This document shows positions 12,305-23,085 of a stretch of 64,000 nucleotides of DNA, one piece after another. How positions within the stretch are numbered: the first letter of the stretch is position 1; every line of letters starts with the position of its first letter. Under the pieces are notes generated by a model that was not told the DNA's origin, searched no databases, and worked only from the letters and a program-made list of their open reading frames with translations. The stretch is taken from assembly GCA_037074585.1 (NCBI GenBank), contig CM073496.1, positions 44,333,001-44,397,000 of the forward strand. The letters are read 5' to 3'. This stretch comes from Biancaea sappan (taxonomy: Eukaryota > Streptophyta > Magnoliopsida > Fabales > Fabaceae). The position numbers and the translations under genes were made by a program.

Positions 12305-12317
12305 AAGGGGGGAAGAA
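12305..12317 (+). other. Gypsy polypurine tract
   Basis: AAGGGGGGAAGAA lies immediately 5' of the LTR start at 12318. The upstream words (gaggaccgaattctatt) match the usual 3' tail of plant gypsy chromovirus-type elements. This fixes the element's orientation as plus. Confidence 0.85.
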
Positions 12318-12853
12318 TGTAATATCCCAAGAATTTATATGAATATTTAAAATCTATTTAAAGTTTATTGAAAAATTTAATTACATGAAAAATGTTCTTT
12401 TTGAATTAGTAAAGGAAATTTGGGAATAGAAATTTCAAAATTTTAATTTGGAAAATTTTTACAATTCTCAAGGACTAAAGTGAAAAGAAAAGAAAGTATA
12501 GAAGACTTTTGAGAAATGACCAAATAGGAATCTGAGAGGAAGAATAAAGCTTATGAGAAGAGAGGAATGCCAGGAAGTTGTAGGCTCAGAGATGATTACT
12601 CTTTGTGGTGTGGTAACTGAGAACGTTGGGACAGTTCTTATAGAGGAAAGGTTATTATTTGTTTTGATTCCGTTGCTGTCGGATCAAATTGTATGTATGG
12701 GGCTTTATATGTTGAATTCATGATTGATTTTGTGTGACTGATTTCTTTTATCTTTCTTACTTTTATTATTACTATTTTTTTTAGTACCATCCCATAAAAG
12801 AAACCATTGGCATTAAAAGCGGAAGGATTACATTGCAAAAAAAAAAAAAGGAA

Positions 12854-12873
12854 ATTACTCATGCATGAGTAAT
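12854..12873. repeat. Perfect 20-bp palindrome abutting the antisense ORF stop codon
   Basis: ATTACTCATGCATGAGTAAT is identical to its own reverse complement. It begins one base after the TAG of the minus-strand ORF. On the minus strand it is followed after four bases by a T-rich tract (T12 within 12838-12849), giving a hairpin-plus-T-run layout just after the coding region. Confidence 0.9.
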
Positions 12874-13338
12874 CTAAAAGCGAGGTGGTCTCGGATTAGG
12901 AGGGTTGTATTGTATCATCACCCCTCGACCATTCCTTGGAGCGAGAGACAGAGCAATGTCGCGGAGGGTAGTGTAAATCCCATTCATACAATCAACACTT
13001 CTTTGTTGTTGATTGCAGAAGCACTGGGTAGACCAATAGAAGAACCTGTCTATTCTTGAAGTCATTGCCACATTATTGCGTTTAGTTAACTTCTCCAGGT
13101 CTTCTATCATCTTTTTCAGATTTTTCACCTCCTGCTCTAGACAGGCGATTTTGTCCTCCGAGGTATGGCCCGTGCTAGTCTCATCAGCTTCCTCGTTCTT
13201 CTTCATTTTCTTCTCCTTATGCTTCTCTAGAGACCCCTCAAAAGGTCTTTTGCTCTTGTCTTTGCCCAGACTTAAGTTTAAGTCAAGCTCTTCTTCCTTG
13301 GCCTCCACTGTGAGATCAATGTACTTCCTTGTGGCCAT
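12874..13338 (-). CDS. LTR-borne antisense ORF, EAR-motif and coiled-coil protein of unknown function (154 aa)
   Basis: An uninterrupted 154-codon ORF starts in good plant context (ATCATGGCC) and runs antisense to the LTR. Near residues 17-24 it has EELDLNLSLG, which contains the LxLxL form of the EAR motif that recruits TOPLESS-type co-repressors in known transcription factors. A Lys-rich, nuclear-signal-like stretch follows at about 38-47 (KHKEKKMKKN). Residues about 63-88 form a heptad-like coiled coil (CLEQEVKNLKKMIEDLEKL). The rest, including a Pro/Arg-rich tail (NPPNPRPPRF), is unrecognised. There is no DNA-binding domain and no homology to gag or pol. It may be a captured host fragment or an extra retrotransposon gene. 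Openness over 465 bp in AT-rich LTR DNA argues against chance; function is inference. Confidence 0.6.
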   Translation of the reverse strand: MATRKYIDLTVEAKEEELDLNLSLGKDKSKRPFEGSLEKHKEKKMKKNEEADETSTGHTSEDKIACLEQEVKNLKKMIEDLEKLTKRNNVAMTSRIDRFFYWSTQCFCNQQQRSVDCMNGIYTTLRDIALSLAPRNGRGVMIQYNPPNPRPPRF

Positions 13339-14594
13339 GATTTGAAAAATTTAGAAATTTATGTAGGAGTTATGATTTGAGAAGTAAGTGAAGGTCGGGA
13401 ATAATGGTAGGAAATTTCTCTATTTCGTAACCCTGATGGTTTTTGTCTGGTTACAATAGGAATGGTCAAGGTGCAAGGTGGGAGTGCCGAGAGCGTGAAA
13501 TCCATGTGAGTGGGTTAATACTTGCTATGATTAAATATATTTGTTATTGACTTTTTGCATCATAGTGAAAATATGTTGTATATCCAAGTTTGAAGAGGAT
13601 GATGTGGAACGATGAGGCATAAACAATTGTGGAACGTATCTGGTAATGTATATAATTATATTTTCTTATTTTCTCATGAATGGAGGTTATATGATGGATT
13701 GTGAATGGCATGTGAACTGAGTTGAAATATATCATACTTTGATAGTTAAAGTATGTTATTGTTGAATAATTGTTCTATATTATGGATTATGTTGTATACA
13801 TGCTATGTTGCTGGAACCATATTGATTATGTTGTGACTTGAATTGTAAATGATTGAGTTGTGTGTGTGGCTCAAGATTATGATTGAGCATGTTCTTAGAT
13901 GTGATTGTGATTGTGTTTGACTAGAAAGGAAAGGCATGGTGGTGCACCCCATGGAGAAATTTATGTGAAGTTATAAGGGTGGAGAATATAAATGGAGCGA
14001 TAAGGGTGGATGCGGCGGAGGCCGCGGGCAACGATCCAGAGGTATCCTGGACGATCCGGTTGGTACGGAAAATGTGTGAAATTGATTTCACGGTTTGCTG
14101 TTGTGAATTATTTGAAATATGTTGAAATGTATTTGATTTACTTGGATATTGTTGTGAAGTATTATGAATTATATTATGATCGATTACATATGATTGCCGC
14201 ATGTTATCATTATGATGCATGATATTTTTTTGTCATAGTGTTGTGTTGTCTGCTCACTGGGCACGTGGTTTGCTCATACCCCTCCTATTAACATTTTTTT
14301 TCAGAGTTGACAGCTGAAAGAATTATGGATCCTTAGCCCATGATACCCCTTTTCATTTGTTAAGAATAAAGGTATAATAGTTAAGTCTTATTCTAAGTTG
14401 TATAAATCTAGAAATCTCTGTAATCGGGTAGGTTCATTCAGTGATGTAATGTGAATGATTGTAGTATGTATAGAGAATTCGTTTTGGTTGCATGAAACAA
14501 AATGGTGTGATGCTTAAGAGAGAAATAGGCTTACGGAGGTGAAATGAAATTCACTTTCCGTGCCGGTCACGTGCTCAGATTTTGGGACGTGACA

Positions 14595-15711
14595 TTGAAT
14601 TAATTGAAATGATTTAAATTGAAATTCAAAAATAATTATTTTATTATTTGACCACTGTAGTATCTTAGAAGATTTTTTAGTAGGTAAAATAAATTTGATT
14701 ATGGAATTGACATGTGAATTAAAAAAATTTGCTTTATTTGACTTTATTTTGATTTCTTTCCAAAATAATTTTTTAATTTAATAGAAATCAAAGTTTGAGA
14801 TATAAATCTTCAAATAATAATCCCTTAACTGAAGAAAGAGATAAAAATTAAATTCTTGAAAAATGAAATATGTGGCTTGAAGATCCAGTCTAAACGTAGC
14901 AGTAACCCTTAGTGTTTTTCTTCTTTGGATCCTATTGAAACCAAAAAAGATGTATTTAAAAATAAAGATGAAATCAATATTTAATCAATTACTGATCTGT
15001 GCAACAAATAATTTATAATAAATAATCCGCAAATTAACAAATTAATTAATTTACATATTTTATTCACTTAAATTTATTCTATTAAATAAATAAATTAATT
15101 CAAATCAAAGTTTGAGTAAGTAAAATAAATTTGATTATAACTGATAAATTAATTCAGAATATTTTCTTTTAAAATGTATATGTCATAACTCATAAGTTTC
15201 ATACAAATTAATTGTAATTATTATTATTTTTATAAGTTACGAAAGCCTTTAGAGTTGTCATTTACCCATTAGTTTTATATGAAACAAATCACAACCTCTT
15301 CCTAATAAGCTAATTATCTTTTTGTTACCAATTAAGTAACTAATTAATAAAGCATCATTCAAGAGATGAAAAATATCATTATAAAAAACATTATTTTCTC
15401 AATTACTTTGATGTAGCCAATTATGGCGTGTACTTTCAACGCAGAAATTGGAACTATCCAAATAATGCTATCCTTTTCAAAATTATCATTAGCGTAAACG
15501 GTGAGAATGTGGGAAATATTCCACCCAGCCAATTATCATGCACAATTCCTTGAAATTATTTCTGATCTTCTTATTAGAAAATGATACTTTCATCCCACTT
15601 TTCACAATGTATGTGTTTGTTTCGAAATTAGTTGGAGAAATTTAGGTTTAGGCAAATCAAGATTTATAAAAGCAACAACCCAAAGCTTTTATCGAAACTA
15701 TGGTTTGAGGC
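14595..15711. other. AT-rich spacer
   Basis: No credible ORF. TTGAA duplication at 14595-14599. The words 'aaaataaatttgattat' recur near 14688 and 15122. Nothing else is recognised. Confidence 0.7.
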
Positions 15712-16653
15712 AAAGTTTTAAGAACTTGACCAATCATTAAACTGATAGAGACACTAACTCAAGGGTCAATAATCAGAATATGGTCAAATTGATCTACTTT
15801 AAAATATTAAAAAATAATATACATAATTAAAGATAATAAATATAAATTTACAAATTCAATTATAAATAAGATTTGATATCAAATTACATAAATAATATCC
15901 ACAATTGAAAGTTCAAAGAAAAAATTAACTAAATAACAAGGAAATATAATTAATCAATATAATATTTATTCATATCAAATCTATAAGATATCAATATGGT
16001 GACATCTCTACTAAAATTGGTTAATCTGTAATATTAATTTCTTCGATACTTGATTATAAAATAAAATTTTTTTAAAAAAATAAAATAAAAATAAATAAAT
16101 AAATTCAAGTGGACCAGTTCATTTAGCACCAGTTCTAGCATTGTCAAAACGAGTCGGCCCAGCCCGTAACAAGCATGGGAACAATGAATCGAGGCATGGG
16201 CTTGTATTTTGAAGTCTAAGCCCGCCAGCAAGCAAAAATTTTTTTTCAAAATCAATAGGGACGAGAAAGGCCGAGAGAAAGGATAGCATACGAGTTGGTG
16301 ACAAGGAGAGTAGGGATCGTGGACGTAGAGAGACGAGAGGAGATCTAGGTCTGGAAGATGAGTTGCTTCTGGGCAAGAGTAGGGGGAGAGAGGCAAAGCA
16401 ACCGAGCAAGACTGGGAGGAGGGGACTGTGATCGAGATGGAAAGAGACGAGAAAGGCTAAGAAGCCAAGAGTGAGAAGCAATGGCTACGGGATGCAAGTG
16501 AAAGGCTAAGATGCTGAGAGCGAGAAGGGAAAACGGCGATAAGAGCAAGAAACAATGGCGACGAGATGCAAACAAGAGGCAAGAAGCTGAGATCAGATAA
16601 GAGATTCAAAGTAAGAGTACTGAGACTCTAATAGTACTGATGACTAAGGTGAG

Positions 16654-16658
16654 GTTTG
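16654..16658. repeat. Target-site duplication GTTTG, left copy
   Basis: GTTTG at 16654-16658 and 18722-18726 flank the solo LTR exactly. Confidence 0.93.
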
Positions 16659-17569
16659 TGTAATACCTGCTATATTTTAAAGTTATGAGTGTTCACAAAC
16701 TATAATAAATTTATTTTGGAGAAAATAATTTTCCTATCTGTTTAATTTTTTTATGCTTGTTTATGCATATTGTTGAAAATATGAATTTTCACTTGTAGAT
16801 TGCATAAATTGTGGAGTATAATAGATGTTATGATATAGAATTTATTCCATAGGTAAAATATGACTTGAGCATAAGAGGAATCTTGAAAAAAATTGGGAGA
16901 AAAATAACGTTTTATGTGAGAAAATTTCCTTAGAGACTAAAATGAAAAGAACTAAAGTAAAAAGAAACTTAAAAGTTTATGAGAAAGGATAATTTTCCCT
17001 TTAGTTCCCAATAGTAACTAATAATTCAGCCTCATGATTGCATAGTAAAGTACATAGTGTCTAACTGAATTATTAGCGCATAGTGAATTGAATTATTAGA
17101 GTATAGTAAATTAAATATTTTATTAGCTCATAGTACCTTAACTTCTCATATAAATATGCCCTTCCATTTCACTTCTAAACTTACACCTTCAGTTTCTCTT
17201 CTTTCCTCTCCTCAAAATTTCTCTTGCTTCGACATTAGGGCTCTGAAATTCTAAATCTTTCCTCCTTAGCCTAGATCCAATGCGAGGATACTATGCTCCT
17301 TTAAATTCTTGTAATTATTTAGAGGTTAAATTCTCAGTATGCTTGTGGTTGCGGGTTTAGCTGATCTTCCACATCAGAAAAGAATTATCCTTGACTGCTT
17401 GAGAATTATTTTCTGACTATCAGAATAGAGTAACTGTGAAGAGTACATGTCTAGGAAAGGTCTGGCTCAGAAAAAACTTGGTATTTGAGAGTGTTCATTG
17501 TGACCCACCTCCCTTTCTTAAAAACTTTCATGATGTATTCTTTTATGGCTTATGTTTGCTATTCCCAGT

Positions 17570-17700
17570 ATGAATAGTAATTATATGTATGAATAATATT
17601 CGTACATATAAATGATATCCGTATCTATGAATAGTATCCATACATATGAATAGTATCTATAGACATAAATAGTATTCATACATATGAATAGTATTTTGCA
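17570..17700. repeat. Minisatellite of 'atgaatagtatccatacat' units
   Basis: About six imperfect copies of an 18-20 bp unit, inside the block that only this LTR copy carries. Confidence 0.8.
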
Positions 17701-17998
17701 CAAAAGCAACCTTGACTTTCTCTATCTGATCTTCATGAAATCTCCATAGTAGAACCTGAAATCCAACTACGTACTCTTCTCTGTAATAACTCAGAAATGT
17801 GACTCATATATGGAATCTATGTGAGAGGATGACCTTGCTAACTGAATTTATTTATTTATTTTTATTTCAAGTACAATATAAATTCTATCTCATATCGTAA
17901 TTATAAATTTTAATTAAATTCTCTATTTAGTGATGATAACTTGATAATGGAATTTATTGTGTGATTTAAGATTATGTTAATGAGAATTATGATTGAGA

Positions 17999-18165
17999 AT
18001 GTAATTATACATATGGAATGGTTCAGGTTTGACCAAAGATACTCAATGCATGTAATTATACACATAGAATGGTTGAGGGCTTGACTTAAGATACTAAATG
18101 CATGTAATTATACACATAGAATGGTTAGGGGCTTAATCCCCCAAGATATTAATGCATGTAATGGT
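17999..18165. repeat. Tandem repeat, about 55 bp period, 3 copies
   Basis: Units contain 'atgtaattatacacatagaa' followed by 'tggttgaggg'. The other family A LTR has the inverted equivalent near 6410-6530, so the array is an old feature of this LTR. Confidence 0.8.
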
Positions 18166-18554
18166 TGTGGATATGAATATAATGAGAATTGAATCCCTGA
18201 ACATAAATCAAATCCAGAGGGTATAGAAACCCTGGATATAAATATAATTGTTCTTATTGTGATAATGATTATGGTATTTGTACTTGTGATATATTTATTA
18301 TTGCACAGTCATTTTCTCACTGAGTTTTGATGAACTCATACTCTATATGATTATTTTTTAAATACAGTGGGTGAGGAAGAAAATTCGCAGGAGGATTGTA
18401 ATCCTTGAAGATACTTTTTCATGTTTGACTGAAGGGCTTATGAATTTAAAAGCTTAGGAAATGCTCTGTAATATTTATAAGTCACCTATATTTGGAAAGT
18501 TTTATCATACCGTATCATATTTGGTTTGTGTTTACTATTTTACTATGTTGAGCT

Positions 18555-18599
<45 letters not shown>

Positions 18600-19107
18600 A
18601 AATCTCTTTCTTAAAAAATTTATGTTTTGCATTAGTGTTGATAAAAAAATTTATGAGATACTATGGAGGTACACCCTCGAGTTTATAGAATTACTCATAT
18701 GCCCGAAATTGGGATGTGACAGTTTGTGAATCGAAAACTTGAAATAAAAAACACTGAAGGTATTGTGAGAGTAGATCTGAATGATGATGATGGAGTAAGC
18801 TGAAATGAGTGGTTGGTGGTTCTTGGCTTAGTGTCTTAGGCAATTGGGCCACTGGGTTACTGGGTAATGTAGGTTTAATTCTTTAAAAAACAAAAAGATG
18901 CGAGTTAGCTCGCAGTTTCCTTCTTCCAACTTGTTTGGCCCGCACGTCAAGAAGGTCAATCTGTTTTAGACCGATTTTTTAACGGGCTTATTTTTTATCC
19001 CCAGGCCCCACCTTAAATATAGGTGACTGGCTTGGCCCGCAGGCCAATACTTGTTTTGACAATATTAGCCGGTTCTTGACCGACTCAATCACTCATCAAT
19101 TTTAGAG

Positions 19108-19115
19108 GTTATTCC
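19108..19115. repeat. hAT target-site duplication GTTATTCC, left copy
   Basis: GTTATTCC at 19108-19115 and 23026-23033: a perfect 8-bp direct repeat at the ends of the hAT element. Confidence 0.93.
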
Positions 19116-19236
19116 CAAGGTTGTCAAAATCGAGAGTTTTCCCAAACTCGGGGGAGGGGGGTAAACTCGGATCGTAAACTCATAAGAGTTTACATTTACC
19201 CTTTCCTGCTACTCAATATATACATTCACTAATTAA

Positions 19237-19392
19237 ACTCATACATAAGATGTTCATAGTCCATACAACATACATAAGATGTCCATACAAGATAGAACAT
19301 ACATAAGATGTCCACATAAGATGTTCATACAACATAGAACATACATAAGATGTCCATACAACATAGAACATACAAAAGATGTCCATACAACC
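19237..19392. repeat. Minisatellite of 'acataagatgtccatacaac' units
   Basis: Several copies of a 25-30 bp unit, within the left end of the hAT element. The minus ORF at 19213-19416 is a by-product. Confidence 0.85.
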
Positions 19393-19489
19393 CAAATGAT
19401 ATCCTATCAACACCACAAATGAGACAAACTAAAATAAAAGTTTCAACTTTCAAATATTCAACAATAAATCTCAACTAAGTTCTGAAAAT

Positions 19490-21880
19490 GTACGATCTTC
19501 AAAATCTTGCTCATTTTGATTTGAGTCACCACTATCACTGCCACTCTTATCCATATCCATATCTATATTTTCATTTGAAGGTCCACCAAAATCTAGGTTA
19601 TCTAAATCAATAAAAAAAATCACCAATGTCACTCCCATGCTCTATCCTACTACCAATCATAGGTTCTTCATCTTCTTGATCTTCAACATCAACATCTTCA
19701 CTTGTTGCACCTTCAGCTATCCATTCATCATCGGAACGAATATCATCAAAGTCAAAAATAGGAGTTCTTGTGATTTGCTTATTTTTTTTAACTTCAAATT
19801 GGACATCACAAAGACTAAATCATTCATTTTCTTTTGATGTAAGCGGTTTCTTCTCTTTGTATGAACCTGAAAAAAAAATTGATAAGCATTTATAAATTGA
19901 TAAGCATTTATAAAAAAGAAAAAAATGAAAGTTTTATTTATTTACCATCTCAAAAGCACTCCAATTACGCTCACACCCAGAAGAGCTACAAGTGAAGCTA
20001 AGAATTCGAATGGCGAGTCTTTTTAACTTAGGGCATCTATCTCCATAAGCCTCCCACCAATCAGATGGAAGCATTTTGTCTCTATTAATTATTGCAGTAT
20101 CCATGCCAAACAACCCTCTAGCCATTTTAAAATCAATTAACTGAGCATCAATCTTGCTTCTCTCCATTCTATCTGGAACCAATCTTGACATACAACTATA
20201 TAGCCCTTCTTTAATAAAAAAAAATCATCATTAAAAGAAGGACTATATTGAAATTGAGGGTTTAGGAAATATGCAGCTACATGCAAAGGCCTATGTAACT
20301 GACCTTCCCACCTCTCATCAACTATATTCCAAATGGGTTCATAACTACAATAAATAAGAAATATCAAAGTTAACATTTGTATTGAATAATAAATATAAAT
20401 AATGGACAAAAATTAAATTATCTACCTCTTCTTAACATTGTTGAAATTTAATTTAATTTTTTCCTTAGCACGTTCCATCTCTTCATATATGAATCCCATA
20501 GCTGGTTTTTCATCTGAGTCTACTAAGCGGAGCACTTTAATGAGGGGAGCAGCAGCTTTAAGATATGTGAGAATGTTTTGCCAAAACCTATTGTCCAATA
20601 CACCCCTTTGTACCTCTTTTCCATCTTGAGTAGATGAAAACTTGGTATCCTTCAACTCATTGGAACTAAACATGCTTATTAGTGCCACTTTATGTTCATT
20701 AAGACATGCCAATGTTAAATAAGAAGTGGCAAACCGAGTCACAGCTGGTCTAATCAAGTCTATTCCCTTTGTGAATTGTCTCAACAAGCTAATGAGCATT
20801 GTTCTTACATAAATATATGTTGTGATTTTTTTAGCCTTTACTATGGTGACTTCATGCAACTTTATTTTTTTTTTCGAAATCTTCCAACATCAAGTCAATG
20901 CAATGGGCTGCACATGGTGTCCAGTACAAGTGTTTCCTTTTCTCCATTAATTTTTGTCCAGCTGCTTTGTAATTTGAGCATTGTCAGTAACCACTTGCAC
21001 CACATTTTCCTCTCCAACCTTCTCCACAACTTCATCTAACATTTGAAAGACTTTGTCGGCGGTCTGTGAAATGTCAGAGGTATCCAATGAATATAAAAAG
21101 ATTGTTCCTTTAGGACTATTCACCAGAAAGTTACAAATGGAACGCCTTTTCTTATCCGTCCATCCATCTGACATGATGGAACAACCAACCTTTTTCCACT
21201 CTGCCTTAAAGCCCTCCAACCATTCTTTTGTGTCTTTTACCTCTACCTTCAAATATTTCTCTCTAATTTCATGATAAGAAGGAGGCTTGAATCCCTTGCC
21301 ATAATCCCCGATCAACTCACACATTTTGATAAATTCTTGATTTTTTACACAATTGAAGGGAATAGCACTAGTATAAAAAAACCGAGCAACTTGTCGACAA
21401 ACATTTTCCCTTATATCTTTTTTAAACATTTGATTAATGGTGGATTGTGTACCTCCTACCCCACTAGATTTTGGTTTCTTAAATAAATTCATTATTTCGT
21501 TTCTTTTTTCTTGCACATCAACCTCTGCACCATCAATTTCACAAACATCAGAATCAAACCATTGTTGTTTCTTTCGAGCTAAAGCCTCTTTCCTTTCAAT
21601 CACAATTTTTAACATTTGGGCTTTCACTTCACTAGGGACATCAAGACAAGGCTCACAATCTTCCCTAGTTCCAGCTAAATGACTCTTCAATCTATACACT
21701 CCACCACTTAAACCTTTTTGACAATAGTTGCACTTTGTTCTTCTTGCATTACCCTCAACATCTTGCCCATGTTGCCACCCAATATCAGACCTATTTCCAG
21801 GAAAATTTTTTCTTGCAGCAATTCTTTTACCAGCACTAGAAGATGACCTAATGTTCTAACTTCCAGACCCATACATACTT
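19490..21880 (-). pseudogene. hAT transposase (BED zinc finger, DUF659, hAT C-terminal dimerisation), frameshifted
   Basis: From the N-terminus: a putative ATG near 21876 with an early stop; a BED zinc finger at 21680-21850 (GNARRTKCNYCQKGLSGG, then YRLKSHLAGT); a DUF659 region at about 21000-21400 (GCSIMSDGWTDKKRRSICNF, VVTDNA); a central block at 20422-20860; and the dimerisation domain at 19934-20180 (RILSFTCSSSGCERNWSAF). A short last exon follows (about 19490-19870), with an acidic tail. hAT transposases cut and paste the element through an RNase H-like fold. A one-base deletion near 20975 (after VVTDNA), an extra A in the A-run near 20868, and the early stop disable it. The flanking introns look plausible. 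Confidence 0.92.
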
Positions 21881-23085
21881 AAAATACTTCAAAGTTCAAA
21901 CATATATGGAATATAATGAAGAACAGCAAACATGATTCATTTCGGCTGCAATAAACATAATTAACATGATTAACTAAGATAATTATCACAGCAAACATGA
22001 TTAAATATTATGATCACAGTAAAACAGAGGAGTTTTGTTACAATCTCAGCCAAATTCAACCTACAGGTACATATAAATAGTTATCTCATTTTTTAATTTA
22101 CTTCATTCTCATGTTTCTTCAGCATAAATATCTTATAAATAAATTTTTAAGTAGTTAGAAAATCAACTTTCTTTGATTTCTCTTCAGAGGAGCACAGCAA
22201 AACAGAGGAATATCTCGGCCAGTAAATTGATGCAAATTTCTCTGAAAACTCTCTTCTCTCCATTTAAGCATTCAGAAGGCAGAAGCAATTCAAATCAATC
22301 ACACATTCACACTAGATTATCTCAGAAGCTATTCTACATACATACATCATTTGTGCTACTGTGCTTTTCGCTAACCCGACCCATCCCCATACACAGATCA
22401 GAATCTCTTGCATATAGATAATGTAGCACAACAAAAATGATTCAATCAAAGAAGATAATAGAGAAGATGAGAATGAAGAAGTACCAAGAAGGCAAGAAAA
22501 CGAGAACAATGCAGAACCGGTCCAACAACGATGCGAGAAGTCATCGCCGGGGAGTGAAGAACAATGCAGCCTCACAGAATCAAGAAGATGAGAAGCTGAG
22601 AACGATGGAGAAAGCAAGAACACAGGCAGTGAAGAATTGGAGTGACGAAGTCAGAGAGCACTGAGCGAGGGCGAGCAGCAGGAAGCGAAGAACGAAATTA
22701 GGAATTTGGGAATGAAATTTTGGCTAGGGTTAATTAGGTTCAGCGGGTAGTGGGTACTGGGTAAGGATCCGGGTCATGGGGCAAACAGACATAAGTGGGC
22801 TGGGCCGCTGGGTCACTGCAATTCTTAAAAAAAAATTGGGCTGCACTGTTCCAACTCGGTAAAATCAGCCATTTTGACCGATTTCAACCGAGTTTGACCG
22901 ATTTTGACTGAGTTTGAACGAGTTTGACCGGTTTCCGAGTTTATGTACGAGTTTACTCGATTTGGGAGGGTAGAAACGTAAAATCGTACGATTTTAAGAG
23001 TTAAATCGTGATTTTGATAACTATGGTTATTCCGGATCAGTTCCTAGTTCAACTAATTAAACCGATTGGTTTGATCTAATTTTCA

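Larger units (their letters stand above)
11611..14594 (+). mobile_element. Rearranged Ty3/gypsy-type retrotransposon remnant
   Basis: A 2984-bp insertion begins TGTAATATCCC and ends GGGACGTGACA between TTGAA duplications. It contains three successive copies of the LTR 5' end, at 11611, 12044 and 12318. The first runs about 427 bp and breaks off. The second runs about 200 bp, then jumps to about 70 bp of internal 3' tail including 'ggaggaccgaattctattaa' and the polypurine tract. The third is a full LTR (12318-14594). The three heads differ at only a handful of positions, so the events are recent. gag and pol are wholly deleted. Confidence 0.9.
12318..14594 (+). mobile_element. Full-length gypsy-type 3' LTR (2277 bp)
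   Basis: Ends are TGTAATATCCC and GACGTGACA. The right terminus is closely related, in reverse complement, to the LTR starting at 63440. It contains a complete antisense ORF (12874-13338) and a 20-bp palindrome, both absent from the truncated LTR heads upstream because those stop before this point. Confidence 0.88.
16659..18721 (+). mobile_element. Solo LTR (family A), 2063 bp
   Basis: Begins TGTAATACCTGC and ends GGGATGTGACA, between perfect GTTTG duplications. It is related along its length, in reverse orientation, to the solo LTR at 5874-7354, but has an extra block at about 17285-17755. A TATA box (CATATAAATA near 17157) and following CT-rich leader support plus orientation. It contains two tandem arrays and a (TA)n tract (18560-18596). 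It has no internal region. Confidence 0.93.
19116..23025 (-). mobile_element. hAT-superfamily DNA transposon, full length but inactive
   Basis: 3910 bp with terminal inverted repeats CAAGGTTGTCAAAATC (left) and CATAGTTATCAAAATC (right, reverse-complemented), flanked by perfect 8-bp duplications, the hAT signature. Subterminal zones carry many 'gagttta' and 'tttgaccga' words in opposing orientation, likely transposase-binding repeats. The minus strand encodes a recognisable BED/DUF659/hAT-dimerisation transposase with disabling lesions. Confidence 0.95.
15712..23085. mobile_element. Possible old non-autonomous DNA element, broken by a solo LTR and a hAT insertion
   Basis: Removing the solo LTR (16659-18721) and the hAT (19116-23025) joins sequence of one style: GA-rich inside (16240-16650), 'ggcccgcaggcc' and 'accgactcaatcact' words toward the ends. 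The outer edges show weak inverted similarity (around 15715 and 23070). GTTTGAGG (15701-15708) and GTTTGAAA (about 23093-23100) could be a decayed 8-bp duplication. The small minus ORFs at 16034-16575 lie in its GA-rich core and look like chance. Boundaries are tentative. Confidence 0.3.

Noticed and set aside
13076..13345. Plus-strand 89-codon ORF opposite the antisense EAR ORF
   Set aside because: It is the complementary shadow; it lacks any motif, and the minus frame has the better start context and charge pattern.
16034..16575. Three overlapping Ser/Leu/Pro-rich minus ORFs
   Set aside because: They arise from GA-rich DNA read backwards; no signal or domain, all in transposon-like sequence.
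22173..22664. ORFs on both strands at the 5' end of the hAT element
   Set aside because: No hAT or other domain; they precede the transposase start and look like leader or intron sequence.
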